This document shows positions 41,934 through 50,196 of a stretch of 64,000 bases of DNA, piece by piece. This DNA is from RGIG5952 sp045603485 (GTDB lineage Bacteria; Verrucomicrobiota; Kiritimatiellia; RFP12; JAAYLN01): the NCBI GenBank assembly GCA_045603485.1, contig JAZUMF010000005.1:1-64000 (forward strand), written 5' to 3'. The position numbers and the translations under genes are program-made. Position 1 is the first letter of the stretch, and each line of letters opens with the position of its first letter. The notes below the pieces were generated by a model, which saw only the letters and a program-made list of their open reading frames with translations, did no database searches and was not told where the DNA came from.

Positions 41934-42626
41934 TTAGATTCCTCGTATTGAGACATTTTTTACATAGTTTTCCATTATTTTAGCATAGTTTTGGAGTTCC
42001 TGCTTTGTGGGGGCGTGGAGGTTGTGGTTTGGTACGGTGTCTCTGTCTACGAAGGGTTGGAGGTAGTAGTTTTTTGCTCCTTTTATCAATTTTCCTATTG
42101 CGTGGAAGGCGTTTTCATCGTGGAATTCTTTAATGACTGTTGTGCGAAATTCGCATTCTATGATTCCGCTATTTAGTATTGATACGCTTTTTTCTATGGT
42201 TGATGGGTCGAGGTTTGGTTGGCCTGTTGTTTCTTTGTAGCGGTCGGGGCTGTTTTTTATGTCCATTGCCACATAGTCGAGGAGATTTTGGTCTATGAGA
42301 TTTTGGAGTTTTTCTGGGTGTGTGCCGTTTGTGTCTAGCTTGACGGCGTAGCCTAGCTCTTTTATCGATTGTATGAGGGTTTCCAGATTGGGTCTTAGGA
42401 GCGGTTCGCCTCCTGTCAGGCATACTCCTTCAAGGAGTTTTTTTCGCGAGGAGAGGAAATCCAGGAGTTCACGGTCGTCCATTATTGCCGGTGCCGTGCC
42501 GTCTATCAGCTGTGAGTTGTGGCAGAATGGGCAGCGTAAATCGCAGCCGCCTAGAAAAATTGTTGCGGCTACTTTGCCCGGGAAGTCGAGCAGGGTCATT
42601 TTTTGGAGTCCGTGTATCTGTATCAC
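41934..42626 (-). CDS. nrdG: anaerobic ribonucleotide reductase activating protein (radical SAM)
   Basis: 230 residues from a GTG at 42626, with AGGAGA six bases upstream; the longer frame is basic and lacks a ribosome site. GLQKMTLLDFPGKVAATIFLGGCDLRCPFCHN carries the CxxxCxxC cluster; CLTGGEPLL and the TNGTHPEKL strand follow. It makes the glycyl radical in NrdD (20232-22619), 19 kb away, so the pair is encoded apart. A GspE-like dependence is not relevant here. Divergent from mreB. Confidence 0.85.
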   Translation of the reverse strand: MIQIHGLQKMTLLDFPGKVAATIFLGGCDLRCPFCHNSQLIDGTAPAIMDDRELLDFLSSRKKLLEGVCLTGGEPLLRPNLETLIQSIKELGYAVKLDTNGTHPEKLQNLIDQNLLDYVAMDIKNSPDRYKETTGQPNLDPSTIEKSVSILNSGIIECEFRTTVIKEFHDENAFHAIGKLIKGAKNYYLQPFVDRDTVPNHNLHAPTKQELQNYAKIMENYVKNVSIRGI

Positions 42627-42794
42627 TTGATTTCTCCTGCGGGATGGTTGTCTTCTTTTTTTGTCTTTTGTCTTCAATAAATTTTATCTTAATTTTGAAT
42701 GCTTGACAAATTTTGTAAAATTAGGCAATCTATATATGACACAATTTTGTACCTAGTGTTTAGGTTAAATAACAATCAGAAGTGGTTACGCATT

Positions 42795-43820
42795 ATGTGG
42801 AACAAATTTCTCAATCTTTTCAACAGCGACATCGGCATAGACCTTGGAACGGCAAATACTTTGGTTTATGTTAAGGATGTTGGTATTGTTTTGCGTGAAC
42901 CTTCTGTGGTTGCCATCCGTAAGGGGGCTAAGAGCATTTTGGCTGTCGGTGACGAGGCCCGCGCAATGCTTGGCCGTACTCCTGGCGGTATTGAGGCTAT
43001 TCGCCCTATGAAGGCCGGCGTCATCGCTGATTACGATATTACCAAGGCGATGCTTAAGTACTTCATTCGTCGTTCGCGTCAGCATGTCTGGATGCGTAAG
43101 CCGCGTATTGTGATGGCTGTGCCCGGCGATATCACTGAGGTTGAGCGCCGTGCTATTCAGGAGGCCGCAAGGGATGCCGGGGCGCGTTATGTCTGTCTGA
43201 TGGACGAGCCTATGGCGGCAGCGATGGGTGTCGGCTTGCCTGTTGAGGAGCCTAAGGGTAATTTAATTGTGGATATCGGCGGCGGCACTTGTGACGTCGC
43301 AATGATCTCGCTTTCGGGTATTGTCTATGCCCGTAGCGTCCGCGTGGGTGGAGATGCGATGGACGAATGCATCTCTCAGTATATGCGCCGTGTCTATAAC
43401 CTTACAATCGGCGAGCGGATGGCGGAAGAGATCAAGGTGAAAATCGGTTCGGCATATAAGCTGCCTGAGGAAAAGACGATGGAGGTGCGTGGCCGCGATT
43501 TGGTCGCCGGCCGCCCCAAGGTTCTTAAGGTGACGAGCGAGGAGATTCGCGGTGCACTTCAGGATCCTATCTCGCAGATTGTTGCCACTATCGATGATAC
43601 ATTGCGTGAATGCCCACCTGAACTTTCAGCGGACCTTATTGACCAGGGGCTTTTCCTTGCCGGTGGCGGTTCGTTGCTTACTGGCTTGGATATCCTTATC
43701 GGTGAGCGTACCAAGCTTCCTGTTCATATGGCTGATGACCCTCTTAGTGCTGTCGCTCTTGGTACGGGGCGCGCGTTGCGCGGTCTTGATGACGATAGGC
43801 ACAATCCTTTCACGACATAA
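42795..43820 (+). CDS. mreB: rod shape-determining protein MreB
   Basis: 341 residues. Actin-family ATPase with phosphate-1 DIGIDLGTANTLVYV, connect-1 region, phosphate-2 NLIVDIGGGTCDVAMI and the adenosine loop GLFLAGGGSLL. Forms membrane-bound filaments that guide lateral wall synthesis. The ATG at 42795 is preceded by AAGTGG. A TTGACA (42713-42718) upstream suggests a promoter. First of the mreBCD-mrdA-rodA-rng run. Confidence 0.97.
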   Translation: MWNKFLNLFNSDIGIDLGTANTLVYVKDVGIVLREPSVVAIRKGAKSILAVGDEARAMLGRTPGGIEAIRPMKAGVIADYDITKAMLKYFIRRSRQHVWMRKPRIVMAVPGDITEVERRAIQEAARDAGARYVCLMDEPMAAAMGVGLPVEEPKGNLIVDIGGGTCDVAMISLSGIVYARSVRVGGDAMDECISQYMRRVYNLTIGERMAEEIKVKIGSAYKLPEEKTMEVRGRDLVAGRPKVLKVTSEEIRGALQDPISQIVATIDDTLRECPPELSADLIDQGLFLAGGGSLLTGLDILIGERTKLPVHMADDPLSAVALGTGRALRGLDDDRHNPFTT

Positions 43821-43888
43821 CCTTGAGGCTTCCGTCGCCGATTGAGTCTCTTGAGGCTGTGCCTGCAGGGGAAGATTGACGACTGAAT

Positions 43889-44755
43889 TTGCAGAAGACT
43901 TCAAAAATTTGGATATGGGTTTTCGTGATTACGCTGGTGGTTATTTCCATCGGCGCTTTGAGCCGTCGTTTTCATTTGCTTGCGGCTGAGGCTGTATATC
44001 CTTTTGAGAATGGCATTTCTTGGGTTTACAGGGGTGTTGCGCGTAGGGTGGCCCCTTTCTTTAGGGCTCAGAGTATTCTTTCTGAGATGCGCGCTCTGGA
44101 GGACGAGGTTGAGCGTCTCCGTCTTGATGCCGTTATGCTTGAGGGGGTGGCGGCTGAGAATCAGGAGCTTCGCCGCAGGCTTGGCTTGCCTGTCCTGAAT
44201 ATGTATCACTATGAGCTTTGCACTCCTTTGTCTTGGGGTGGCTCGCTTGGCTGGTGGCAGTCTCTTCGTATCAATAAGGGTAAGAATTCGGGGATTGCCG
44301 TCGGTGATGCGGTTTTGTGTGCGGACGGTCTTGTCGGCCGTATTAAGAGGGTTTATGCCGACACTTCGGATGTTGAGCTTTTGACCGATCCGAACAGTCG
44401 CATCGCCTGTTCTCTTTTGCTTGCCGATGATATGCCTTCTGTGCGCGGTATTTTGCAGGGCGCGGGGTGGCACTCCGGTGCTGATGGCGTTCCCAGCTTT
44501 TTATATGTCGCGGATCCGCTTCGTCTTGAATATATGGAGCGTGATTTGCCTAACGGCGGGGTGATTTCCCCGCGGACGAAGGTTGTTACATCCGGTCTTA
44601 GCGGTACTATTCCTGGCGGCATTCTTGTCGGCTGGCTGATTGATTCCGCTGTTGAGCCTAATGGGCTTTATCGGACCGGTAAGGTGCTTCCCGCAGTTGA
44701 CTTTGCCAATATTAAGACGCTTTTTGTCTTGACCGGTGTGGGGAGGTTGCGGTGA
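43889..44755 (+). CDS. mreC: rod shape-determining protein MreC
   Basis: 288 residues; starts at a TTG (43889), as the frame offers no ATG early. A membrane segment (IWVFVITLVVISIGAL), a coiled coil at ~62-100 (ALEDEVERLRLDAVML ... ENQELRRRL), and beta-barrel domains with GLVGRIKRVYADTSDVELLTDP and VVTSGLSGTIPGGILVGWL. Periplasmic scaffold joining MreB to the PBP2-RodA synthase. Overlaps mreD by 4. Confidence 0.93.
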   Translation: MQKTSKIWIWVFVITLVVISIGALSRRFHLLAAEAVYPFENGISWVYRGVARRVAPFFRAQSILSEMRALEDEVERLRLDAVMLEGVAAENQELRRRLGLPVLNMYHYELCTPLSWGGSLGWWQSLRINKGKNSGIAVGDAVLCADGLVGRIKRVYADTSDVELLTDPNSRIACSLLLADDMPSVRGILQGAGWHSGADGVPSFLYVADPLRLEYMERDLPNGGVISPRTKVVTSGLSGTIPGGILVGWLIDSAVEPNGLYRTGKVLPAVDFANIKTLFVLTGVGRLR

Positions 44756-45282
44756 AGCTTGACTATCCTATAATGGTCGCTGCTTTGGGTGTCGCTGCAG
44801 CCGTTCAGGAGGTTCTTCCTGCGATTCCTGTCGGCGAGCCTGCTTTGAAGGCTCAATTTGTCCCTGCCGTGGCTCTCTATTATCTTCGTCATAGGCAGTG
44901 GCAGCTTTCTCTGACTGCCGCCATGTGGGCAGGGGTGCTTTTGGACGCTCTTGGCTCTTTGCCTTTCGGGACTTCGTCTTTCGCTTTGCTTTTTATTGGT
45001 ATCGTTACGATTATTTTCCGCCGCCATGTTGTGAATTCGTCTCCTGTTTCCGCTTTGGTGCCCGGTATGGCGCTTTCGTTGGCTTTGGGGACGGTTCAGA
45101 TTTTTGGATATAATCTGTCGGGCGATGTTTTTTGCCGTATCTCTTTTTTTGCGGCTTTTTGGAGTTTTGTCAAGCTGCTTCCTGTCGCTGCTGTTCTGGC
45201 TGTCGTTGCCGATGCAATTCTTGCGCGCGCTGACCGTGATGCCGGGAATATCGAGCTTTCTCATGAGGAGGTTGAGTCATGA
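44752..45282 (+). CDS. mreD: rod shape-determining protein MreD
   Basis: 176 residues; GTG start inside a GTGA overlap with mreC. Several membrane helices and little soluble sequence, as in MreD. Overlaps mrdA by 4 bases (ATGA). Confidence 0.85.
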   Translation: MKLDYPIMVAALGVAAAVQEVLPAIPVGEPALKAQFVPAVALYYLRHRQWQLSLTAAMWAGVLLDALGSLPFGTSSFALLFIGIVTIIFRRHVVNSSPVSALVPGMALSLALGTVQIFGYNLSGDVFCRISFFAAFWSFVKLLPVAAVLAVVADAILARADRDAGNIELSHEEVES

Positions 45283-47165
45283 GTGAGGAGCGCGATAGAT
45301 CGGCTTTTGTGTGGAGAATGGTCTTTTTGGCTTTTCTTTTTGTCTTTTCGCTTTTTGCGCTTGGCAAGAAACTTTACCGTATTCAGGTTGTCGAGTCGCG
45401 AGCCTATTCGTCTTCGCAGCAGCGTCAGAGTGTGAGGCGTGTTCTTTTGCCTGCGCCGCGTGGCCGTATTTTTGACCGCGAGGGTGTTTGCATGGCCGAT
45501 AATCGGCCGTCATACTGTATCGCCTTTTTTATCGAGGAGATGCGTAGGCCTGGCAAGTGGAAGAATACTATCGATGCCGTTGATGCTAGAATTGACGAGC
45601 TTTCGGTCAAGCTGGGTATTCCCCGTCAGATTTCGAGGGAGGATATTGAGAGGCATGTCTACCGTCAATTGCCGCTTCCCCTTTTGGTGTGGCAGAATGT
45701 CGACGATGGGATTCTTGCTCGGTTTTCGGAGTTGATTACGCCTGAGTCGGGAATGGATGTTTATGTGCAGCCAGAGCGTTATTATCCATTGGGGCGGGCC
45801 GGTGCTCATTTGCTTGGGTATGTGGGCCGCGATAAGCCGGTGTCTCCGACGAATGAGGTGACCCACTATAATATTATGGGTATGAAGGGGCGTTCGGGTG
45901 TAGAGCTTGCCCGTAACGATGTTTTGTCGGGAATCCCCGGAGGAAAGCTGATTACCGTTGATGTTTCGGGCTATCGCCATAGTGAGACTAATCGACCTCC
46001 TGTTGCCGGCAAGGATGTGCGGCTTACGGTTATTGCGAGGCTGCAGGAGCTTTGTGAGCGTGTCGTTGGCGACCGTAAGGCTTCGGTTGTTGCGATTGAT
46101 CCCAGGAATGGTGATGTTTTGGCACTTGTAAGTACGCCGTCTTTTGATCCTAACGAGATGAGTCCTGCCGTTCCGACGGCGCTTTGGAGGAGGCTTCAGG
46201 ATGATCCTCTGCGTCCTTTGCTGAATAGGGCGGTGACGGGTATTTATCCTCCAGGGAGTACTTTTAAGCCTGTTGTCGCTTTGGCTGCGCTTTCTTCCGG
46301 GGTTTCTCCGAGTATTACATTTGATTGCTCGGGTGTTTATTCGCTCGGTTCGATGAAGCTTCGTTGTGCAGCCCGTAACGGCCATGGCCCAGCTATCGGG
46401 ATGCGTAAGGCGATTGAGGTTTCGTGCAATCCATATTTTTGCTCGCTTGGCGTTCATGCCGGTATGGATAATATGGCTGCGTTTATCCGTGAGTTTGGAT
46501 TTGGCCGCCGCTCCGGTGTCGGCTTGGGCGGTGAGGCTGCCGCACTTCTTCCTGATGACGCTTGGAAGCGCCGCCGTTTTAAGGGCGAGGGGTGGAGACC
46601 TGGCGATACTGCGAATCTTTCCATCGGGCAGGGATATATGCTTGCGACTCCGATTCAGATGGCGATGTATGCCGGCGCATTGGCTAATTGCGGTACGCTT
46701 TTTAAGCCGAGGCTTTATTCCGATGAGGCTGTCGTCGTCGCAAACAAGATTGATGTCCCTAAGAGCCATTGGGAGATTGTCCGCGGCGGGATGTATGATG
46801 TGGTTAATGCTCATCGTGGCGGTGGCCGTAGGGCGCGTGTGCCTGGCATTGCTGTCGCGGCTAAGACCGGTACTGCCGAATACGGCCCGCGTTCTAAGAG
46901 GAAGAAGCATACTTGGATGATTGCCTTTGCTCCATTTGATAAGCCTACGATTGCCCTTGCTGTTCTGGTTGAGGACGGTGAGAGTGGCGGTCTGACGGCG
47001 GCTCCTGTCGTCGCGGCCGTTTTGCGCGAGTATTTCGGCGTTGATGATGTCGCGCATATCGAGGACGCGAATCTTTCGGAATATGACCAGCCTCATGAGG
47101 TTGAGGCTGTTGATGGTGATGCGACAGCGCCTGCAGTGGGAGAGGGGGCCGCTAATGAAGATTAA
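45279..47165 (+). CDS. mrdA: penicillin-binding protein 2 (elongation-specific transpeptidase)
   Basis: 628 residues. Cytoplasmic tail, one membrane segment, a PBP-dimer (pedestal) domain, then the transpeptidase domain with SxxK (PGSTFKPV), SxN-like (VSCNPYF) and KTGT (AAKTGTAEYG). Crosslinks peptidoglycan during elongation with RodA. Confidence 0.94.
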   Translation: MSEERDRSAFVWRMVFLAFLFVFSLFALGKKLYRIQVVESRAYSSSQQRQSVRRVLLPAPRGRIFDREGVCMADNRPSYCIAFFIEEMRRPGKWKNTIDAVDARIDELSVKLGIPRQISREDIERHVYRQLPLPLLVWQNVDDGILARFSELITPESGMDVYVQPERYYPLGRAGAHLLGYVGRDKPVSPTNEVTHYNIMGMKGRSGVELARNDVLSGIPGGKLITVDVSGYRHSETNRPPVAGKDVRLTVIARLQELCERVVGDRKASVVAIDPRNGDVLALVSTPSFDPNEMSPAVPTALWRRLQDDPLRPLLNRAVTGIYPPGSTFKPVVALAALSSGVSPSITFDCSGVYSLGSMKLRCAARNGHGPAIGMRKAIEVSCNPYFCSLGVHAGMDNMAAFIREFGFGRRSGVGLGGEAAALLPDDAWKRRRFKGEGWRPGDTANLSIGQGYMLATPIQMAMYAGALANCGTLFKPRLYSDEAVVVANKIDVPKSHWEIVRGGMYDVVNAHRGGGRRARVPGIAVAAKTGTAEYGPRSKRKKHTWMIAFAPFDKPTIALAVLVEDGESGGLTAAPVVAAVLREYFGVDDVAHIEDANLSEYDQPHEVEAVDGDATAPAVGEGAANED

Positions 47166-48357
47166 GCTTCCTTTTGGAATTGGCAATCTGCGCTATATCA
47201 ACTGGTTCGCCTTTGCCGCGATGGCTGTTTTGATGATTATCGGCGTTTGCTATGTCTACAGCGCTAACGCCTTTAGGGAGAGCCCGAGGCTTCAGTCGCT
47301 TTATATCGCTCAGGCCCACTTGGCGATTTTGTGTATGGCGATTGGCTTTGTCATGCCGCTTTTTGATTACAATAAGATTCTTAAATTCAGCTGGCTTTAC
47401 TATCTTGGCACGATTGCCCTTTTGGTCGCCGTTTTGCTTTTGGGTACTTCTCAGGGAATGGGCGCCAAGCGTTGGGTCTTTGGAATTCAGCCTTCTGAAT
47501 TTGCCAAGCTTGCGACCATTATGCTTATCGCTAAGATATTGGGGCGCCGCGACGCTTCGCGCGATTTGTGGGATTTCGCCTTTGTCGCTTTGGTTGCAAT
47601 TTTCCCTGTGGCATTGATTTTTATGCAGCCTGATCTTGGCACTTCAATTATTTTTGCTCCGCTTACGGCTGTTCTTCTTTTTGCATCCGGAACTGCGCCT
47701 AAGACGCTTCTTTCACTTGTGCTTGCAGGTGTTTTATCTATTACCGTTGTCCTTGGTTCAATTGCTCTTGAGGCGAGTCCTAAAACGCCTGAGCCTGTCC
47801 GTAAGGCGTGCTCGGTCGCGACTTCTTTTTTGGGTAATTACCAGAAGGGGCGACTTCTTGACTTTGTCTTCCCTGACAGGGATCCTCTCGGCGGCGGCTG
47901 GAATCGCCGTCAGTCTCAAATTGCCGTCGGCTCAGGCGGACTTTGGGGTAAGGGATTTCTTAAGGGGGATCAAAATATTTTGGGGTATCTTCCCCAGCAA
48001 GTTTCGGCAAATGACTTTATATTCTCTGTCTTTGCAGAGGAAAAGGGATTTGTTGGAGCCGTTTCATTGCTCGTATGCTACGGAATACTGCTTTTATCCG
48101 TTCTCGCAACGGGCGTTGCCGCACCTGATGTATCCGGGCGGCTATTGTGCGTCGGAGTAGCGACGCTGGTATTCTGCCATGTTTTTGTGAACATTGGCAT
48201 GACTGTTGGTATGTTGCCGGTTACGGGTTTGCCGCTGCCGTTCGTGAGTTACGGGCGGACTTTTATGGCGACTCTCGGCCTCGCAATGGGACTTGTGCAG
48301 TGTGTTGCAGTGCGCGCTCGCACCCAAAGGAAAGTACAGGACAAAAATGGATTGTGA
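47155..48357 (+). CDS. rodA: peptidoglycan polymerase RodA
   Basis: 400 residues from the ATG at 47155, overlapping the mrdA stop by 11 bases with GAGAGGGGG upstream. About ten membrane helices of the SEDS family with PSEFAKLATI, FMQPDLGTSIIF (catalytic Asp loop) and LPLPFVSYG near the end. Lipid II polymerase partner of PBP2. Confidence 0.93.
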   Translation: MKIKLPFGIGNLRYINWFAFAAMAVLMIIGVCYVYSANAFRESPRLQSLYIAQAHLAILCMAIGFVMPLFDYNKILKFSWLYYLGTIALLVAVLLLGTSQGMGAKRWVFGIQPSEFAKLATIMLIAKILGRRDASRDLWDFAFVALVAIFPVALIFMQPDLGTSIIFAPLTAVLLFASGTAPKTLLSLVLAGVLSITVVLGSIALEASPKTPEPVRKACSVATSFLGNYQKGRLLDFVFPDRDPLGGGWNRRQSQIAVGSGGLWGKGFLKGDQNILGYLPQQVSANDFIFSVFAEEKGFVGAVSLLVCYGILLLSVLATGVAAPDVSGRLLCVGVATLVFCHVFVNIGMTVGMLPVTGLPLPFVSYGRTFMATLGLAMGLVQCVAVRARTQRKVQDKNGL

Positions 48358-49969
48358 AAGTGTAAGGAAGGGATTGTCTGCGGCATTTAACTGGTTGCTC
48401 GGCAGGCGTTCCGTGAAGCGCGAGCTTCTTATCAGCGCAGAGCGTCTTGAGACGCGGGCCGCTGTTGTGGAGAATGGAAGGGTTGAAGAGTTTCTCGTAG
48501 AGCAAACCTCTAGCGAGAGGCTTGTCGGCTCTATCTTCAAGGGGCGTATACAAAATCTTGAGCATGATTTGCAGGCGGCCTTTGTTGATATCGGCCTCAA
48601 GAAAAACGCCTTTTTGCATTATTGGGATATGTTCCCAGATGATGACTCCCGTCTCGATATTGAGGATATGGAAAGCTCGGGACAGCGTCCGCCACGCAAG
48701 AAGCGTTATACGAACGAGCAGATTGCAAAGCGTTTCCCCATAGGTTCTGAGATTATCGTTCAGGTTTCGAAGGGGCCTATCGGCACGAAGGGGCCTCGTG
48801 TTACGGCGTCGTTGAGCATTCCAGGAAGATATCTCGTTATGATGCCAGGTTGCCGCCTCCGCGGAGTTTCACGCAAGATTGGCGATGCGAAGGAGCGTCA
48901 GCGTCTTAAAAAGATTCTCGATCGTCTGCCTCTCCCGCAGGAGATTGGTCTTATAGTCCGCACGATTGGCGCTGGCGCTTCAAAGCGGGCTTTTGTCCGT
49001 GATGTAAGGGGGCTCCTCTCAATCTGGCAGGAACTCCACAAGAATATCAAGGAGAAGCCGGCCGCAAGTTGCGTCTATCAGGAGCCTGATTTGATTGAGC
49101 GTGTCGTCCGCGATTATATTACCGAGGATATCGACCGCGTCATGATTGACGACGAAGAGGCTTACAACCGTATCCGTACGGTCGCTTCGCGCATTTCTCG
49201 CCGTTCCTGCGGTCTTATCAATCGCTATTCCGGGCAGCTCCCGATTTTTGACGCCAAGGGTGTCGAGAGTCAGCTTGACGAGGCCTTCCGCCGTAAGGTT
49301 AATCTCAAGAGCGGCGGATACCTTGTCATCGATGAGACGGAGGCTTTGATTGCAATCGATGTGAATACCGGCCGCCATAAGGGCACAGGCTCGCAGGAGG
49401 ATGCGATTTTGGAGGTCAACCTTGAGGCGGTGGAGGAGGTTGCCCGCCAGTTGAGGCTCCGTAATGTCGGTGGTTTGGTGGTTATCGACCTTATCGATAT
49501 GAAGTCGCGTAAGCATCAGAATATCGTCTATAAGGCTATGAAGAATGCCGTTAAGCGTGACCGCGCGCGTACTAATGTGCTGCCGCTCTCTGAGCTTGGT
49601 CTTATGGAGATGACCCGTCAGCGTCAGGAGGAGAGTCTTCTTTCGCAGATGTATGAGACTTGCCCATACTGCCATGGTCATGGCGTTATCCAGTCGGCGC
49701 TTTCCGTAAGTGTAAAGATTCAACGCCAGATTGCAAGTGTAATGCGTAAGTGCAAGGCTCAGGGTGATGAGGTCGATTTGCAGGTTCTGGTGGCTCCGGT
49801 TGTCCTTGACCGTATGCGCCGTGAGGACGAGAAGCTTATGGTCGAGCTGCAGCACAGCTACGGCGGGCACCTGAGCTTTAGATCTGAGCCTTTGCGTCAT
49901 CCGGAGACCTTTGAGATTCGCACTTCGGCCGGCAAGACGCTTTATGCAACCGGCGAGTCTACCAGGTAG
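48347..49969 (+). CDS. rng: ribonuclease E/G
   Basis: 540 residues from the ATG at 48347, overlapping rodA by 11 bases. S1-like domain (LVGSIFKGRIQNLEHDLQAAFVDIGLKKNAFLHYWD), the RNase H-like core with the catalytic Asp pair in LIAIDVNTGR and VIDLIDMK, the Zn-link CPYCHGHG and a small terminal domain. Endonuclease of AU-rich single strands, rRNA/mRNA maturation. In E. coli rng is likewise near mreBCD. Confidence 0.93.
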   Translation: MDCESVRKGLSAAFNWLLGRRSVKRELLISAERLETRAAVVENGRVEEFLVEQTSSERLVGSIFKGRIQNLEHDLQAAFVDIGLKKNAFLHYWDMFPDDDSRLDIEDMESSGQRPPRKKRYTNEQIAKRFPIGSEIIVQVSKGPIGTKGPRVTASLSIPGRYLVMMPGCRLRGVSRKIGDAKERQRLKKILDRLPLPQEIGLIVRTIGAGASKRAFVRDVRGLLSIWQELHKNIKEKPAASCVYQEPDLIERVVRDYITEDIDRVMIDDEEAYNRIRTVASRISRRSCGLINRYSGQLPIFDAKGVESQLDEAFRRKVNLKSGGYLVIDETEALIAIDVNTGRHKGTGSQEDAILEVNLEAVEEVARQLRLRNVGGLVVIDLIDMKSRKHQNIVYKAMKNAVKRDRARTNVLPLSELGLMEMTRQRQEESLLSQMYETCPYCHGHGVIQSALSVSVKIQRQIASVMRKCKAQGDEVDLQVLVAPVVLDRMRREDEKLMVELQHSYGGHLSFRSEPLRHPETFEIRTSAGKTLYATGESTR

Positions 49970-50093
49970 GCTTGTGCGCTGGTGCCGTCAATGCCCAAGG
50001 CTGCCAATTCCACTCGGCGGCTTTGGGTGTGGTTAGGTGTGAAGGCGGAGCCGGGACTTATGCCGTTGCGGATTTGTCATACTATTTTTTTCC

Positions 50094-50122
50094 TTGACAA
50101 AAAGTTGAATGTCTTTTACGAT
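50094..50122 (+). promoter_or_regulatory. promoter for the TPR-ExbBD unit
   Basis: TTGACA (50094-50099), 17-base spacer, TACGAT (50117-50122), about 75 bases before the ATG at 50197. Confidence 0.65.
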
Positions 50123-50196
50123 TGAGGAAGAGTGCATAAGGTGTGACAGACTTGTGTGCCGGTTTTGTCTTCCCATTGTTTGTTTTGATTAATGCC

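Noticed and set aside
41637..41951. Gly/Glu-Thr-Thr repeat ORF on the plus strand, and a Gly-rich ORF on the minus strand (41415-41888)
   Set aside because: Both follow from the 9-bp repeat; neither has a ribosome site, and the minus one also overlaps the 3' end of the HTH gene.
42690..42770. NrdR box before nrdG or mreB
   Set aside because: CTATATATGA resembles the core but two key positions differ and there is no pair at 31-32 bp.
45510..47186. Long (558-residue) minus-strand ORF across the mrdA gene
   Set aside because: Antisense shadow of mrdA, whose frame has all transpeptidase motifs.
49970..50060. Hairpin CCCAAGGC...CTTTGGG as terminator of the mre unit
   Set aside because: The arms pair imperfectly and no T tract follows, so I could not support it.
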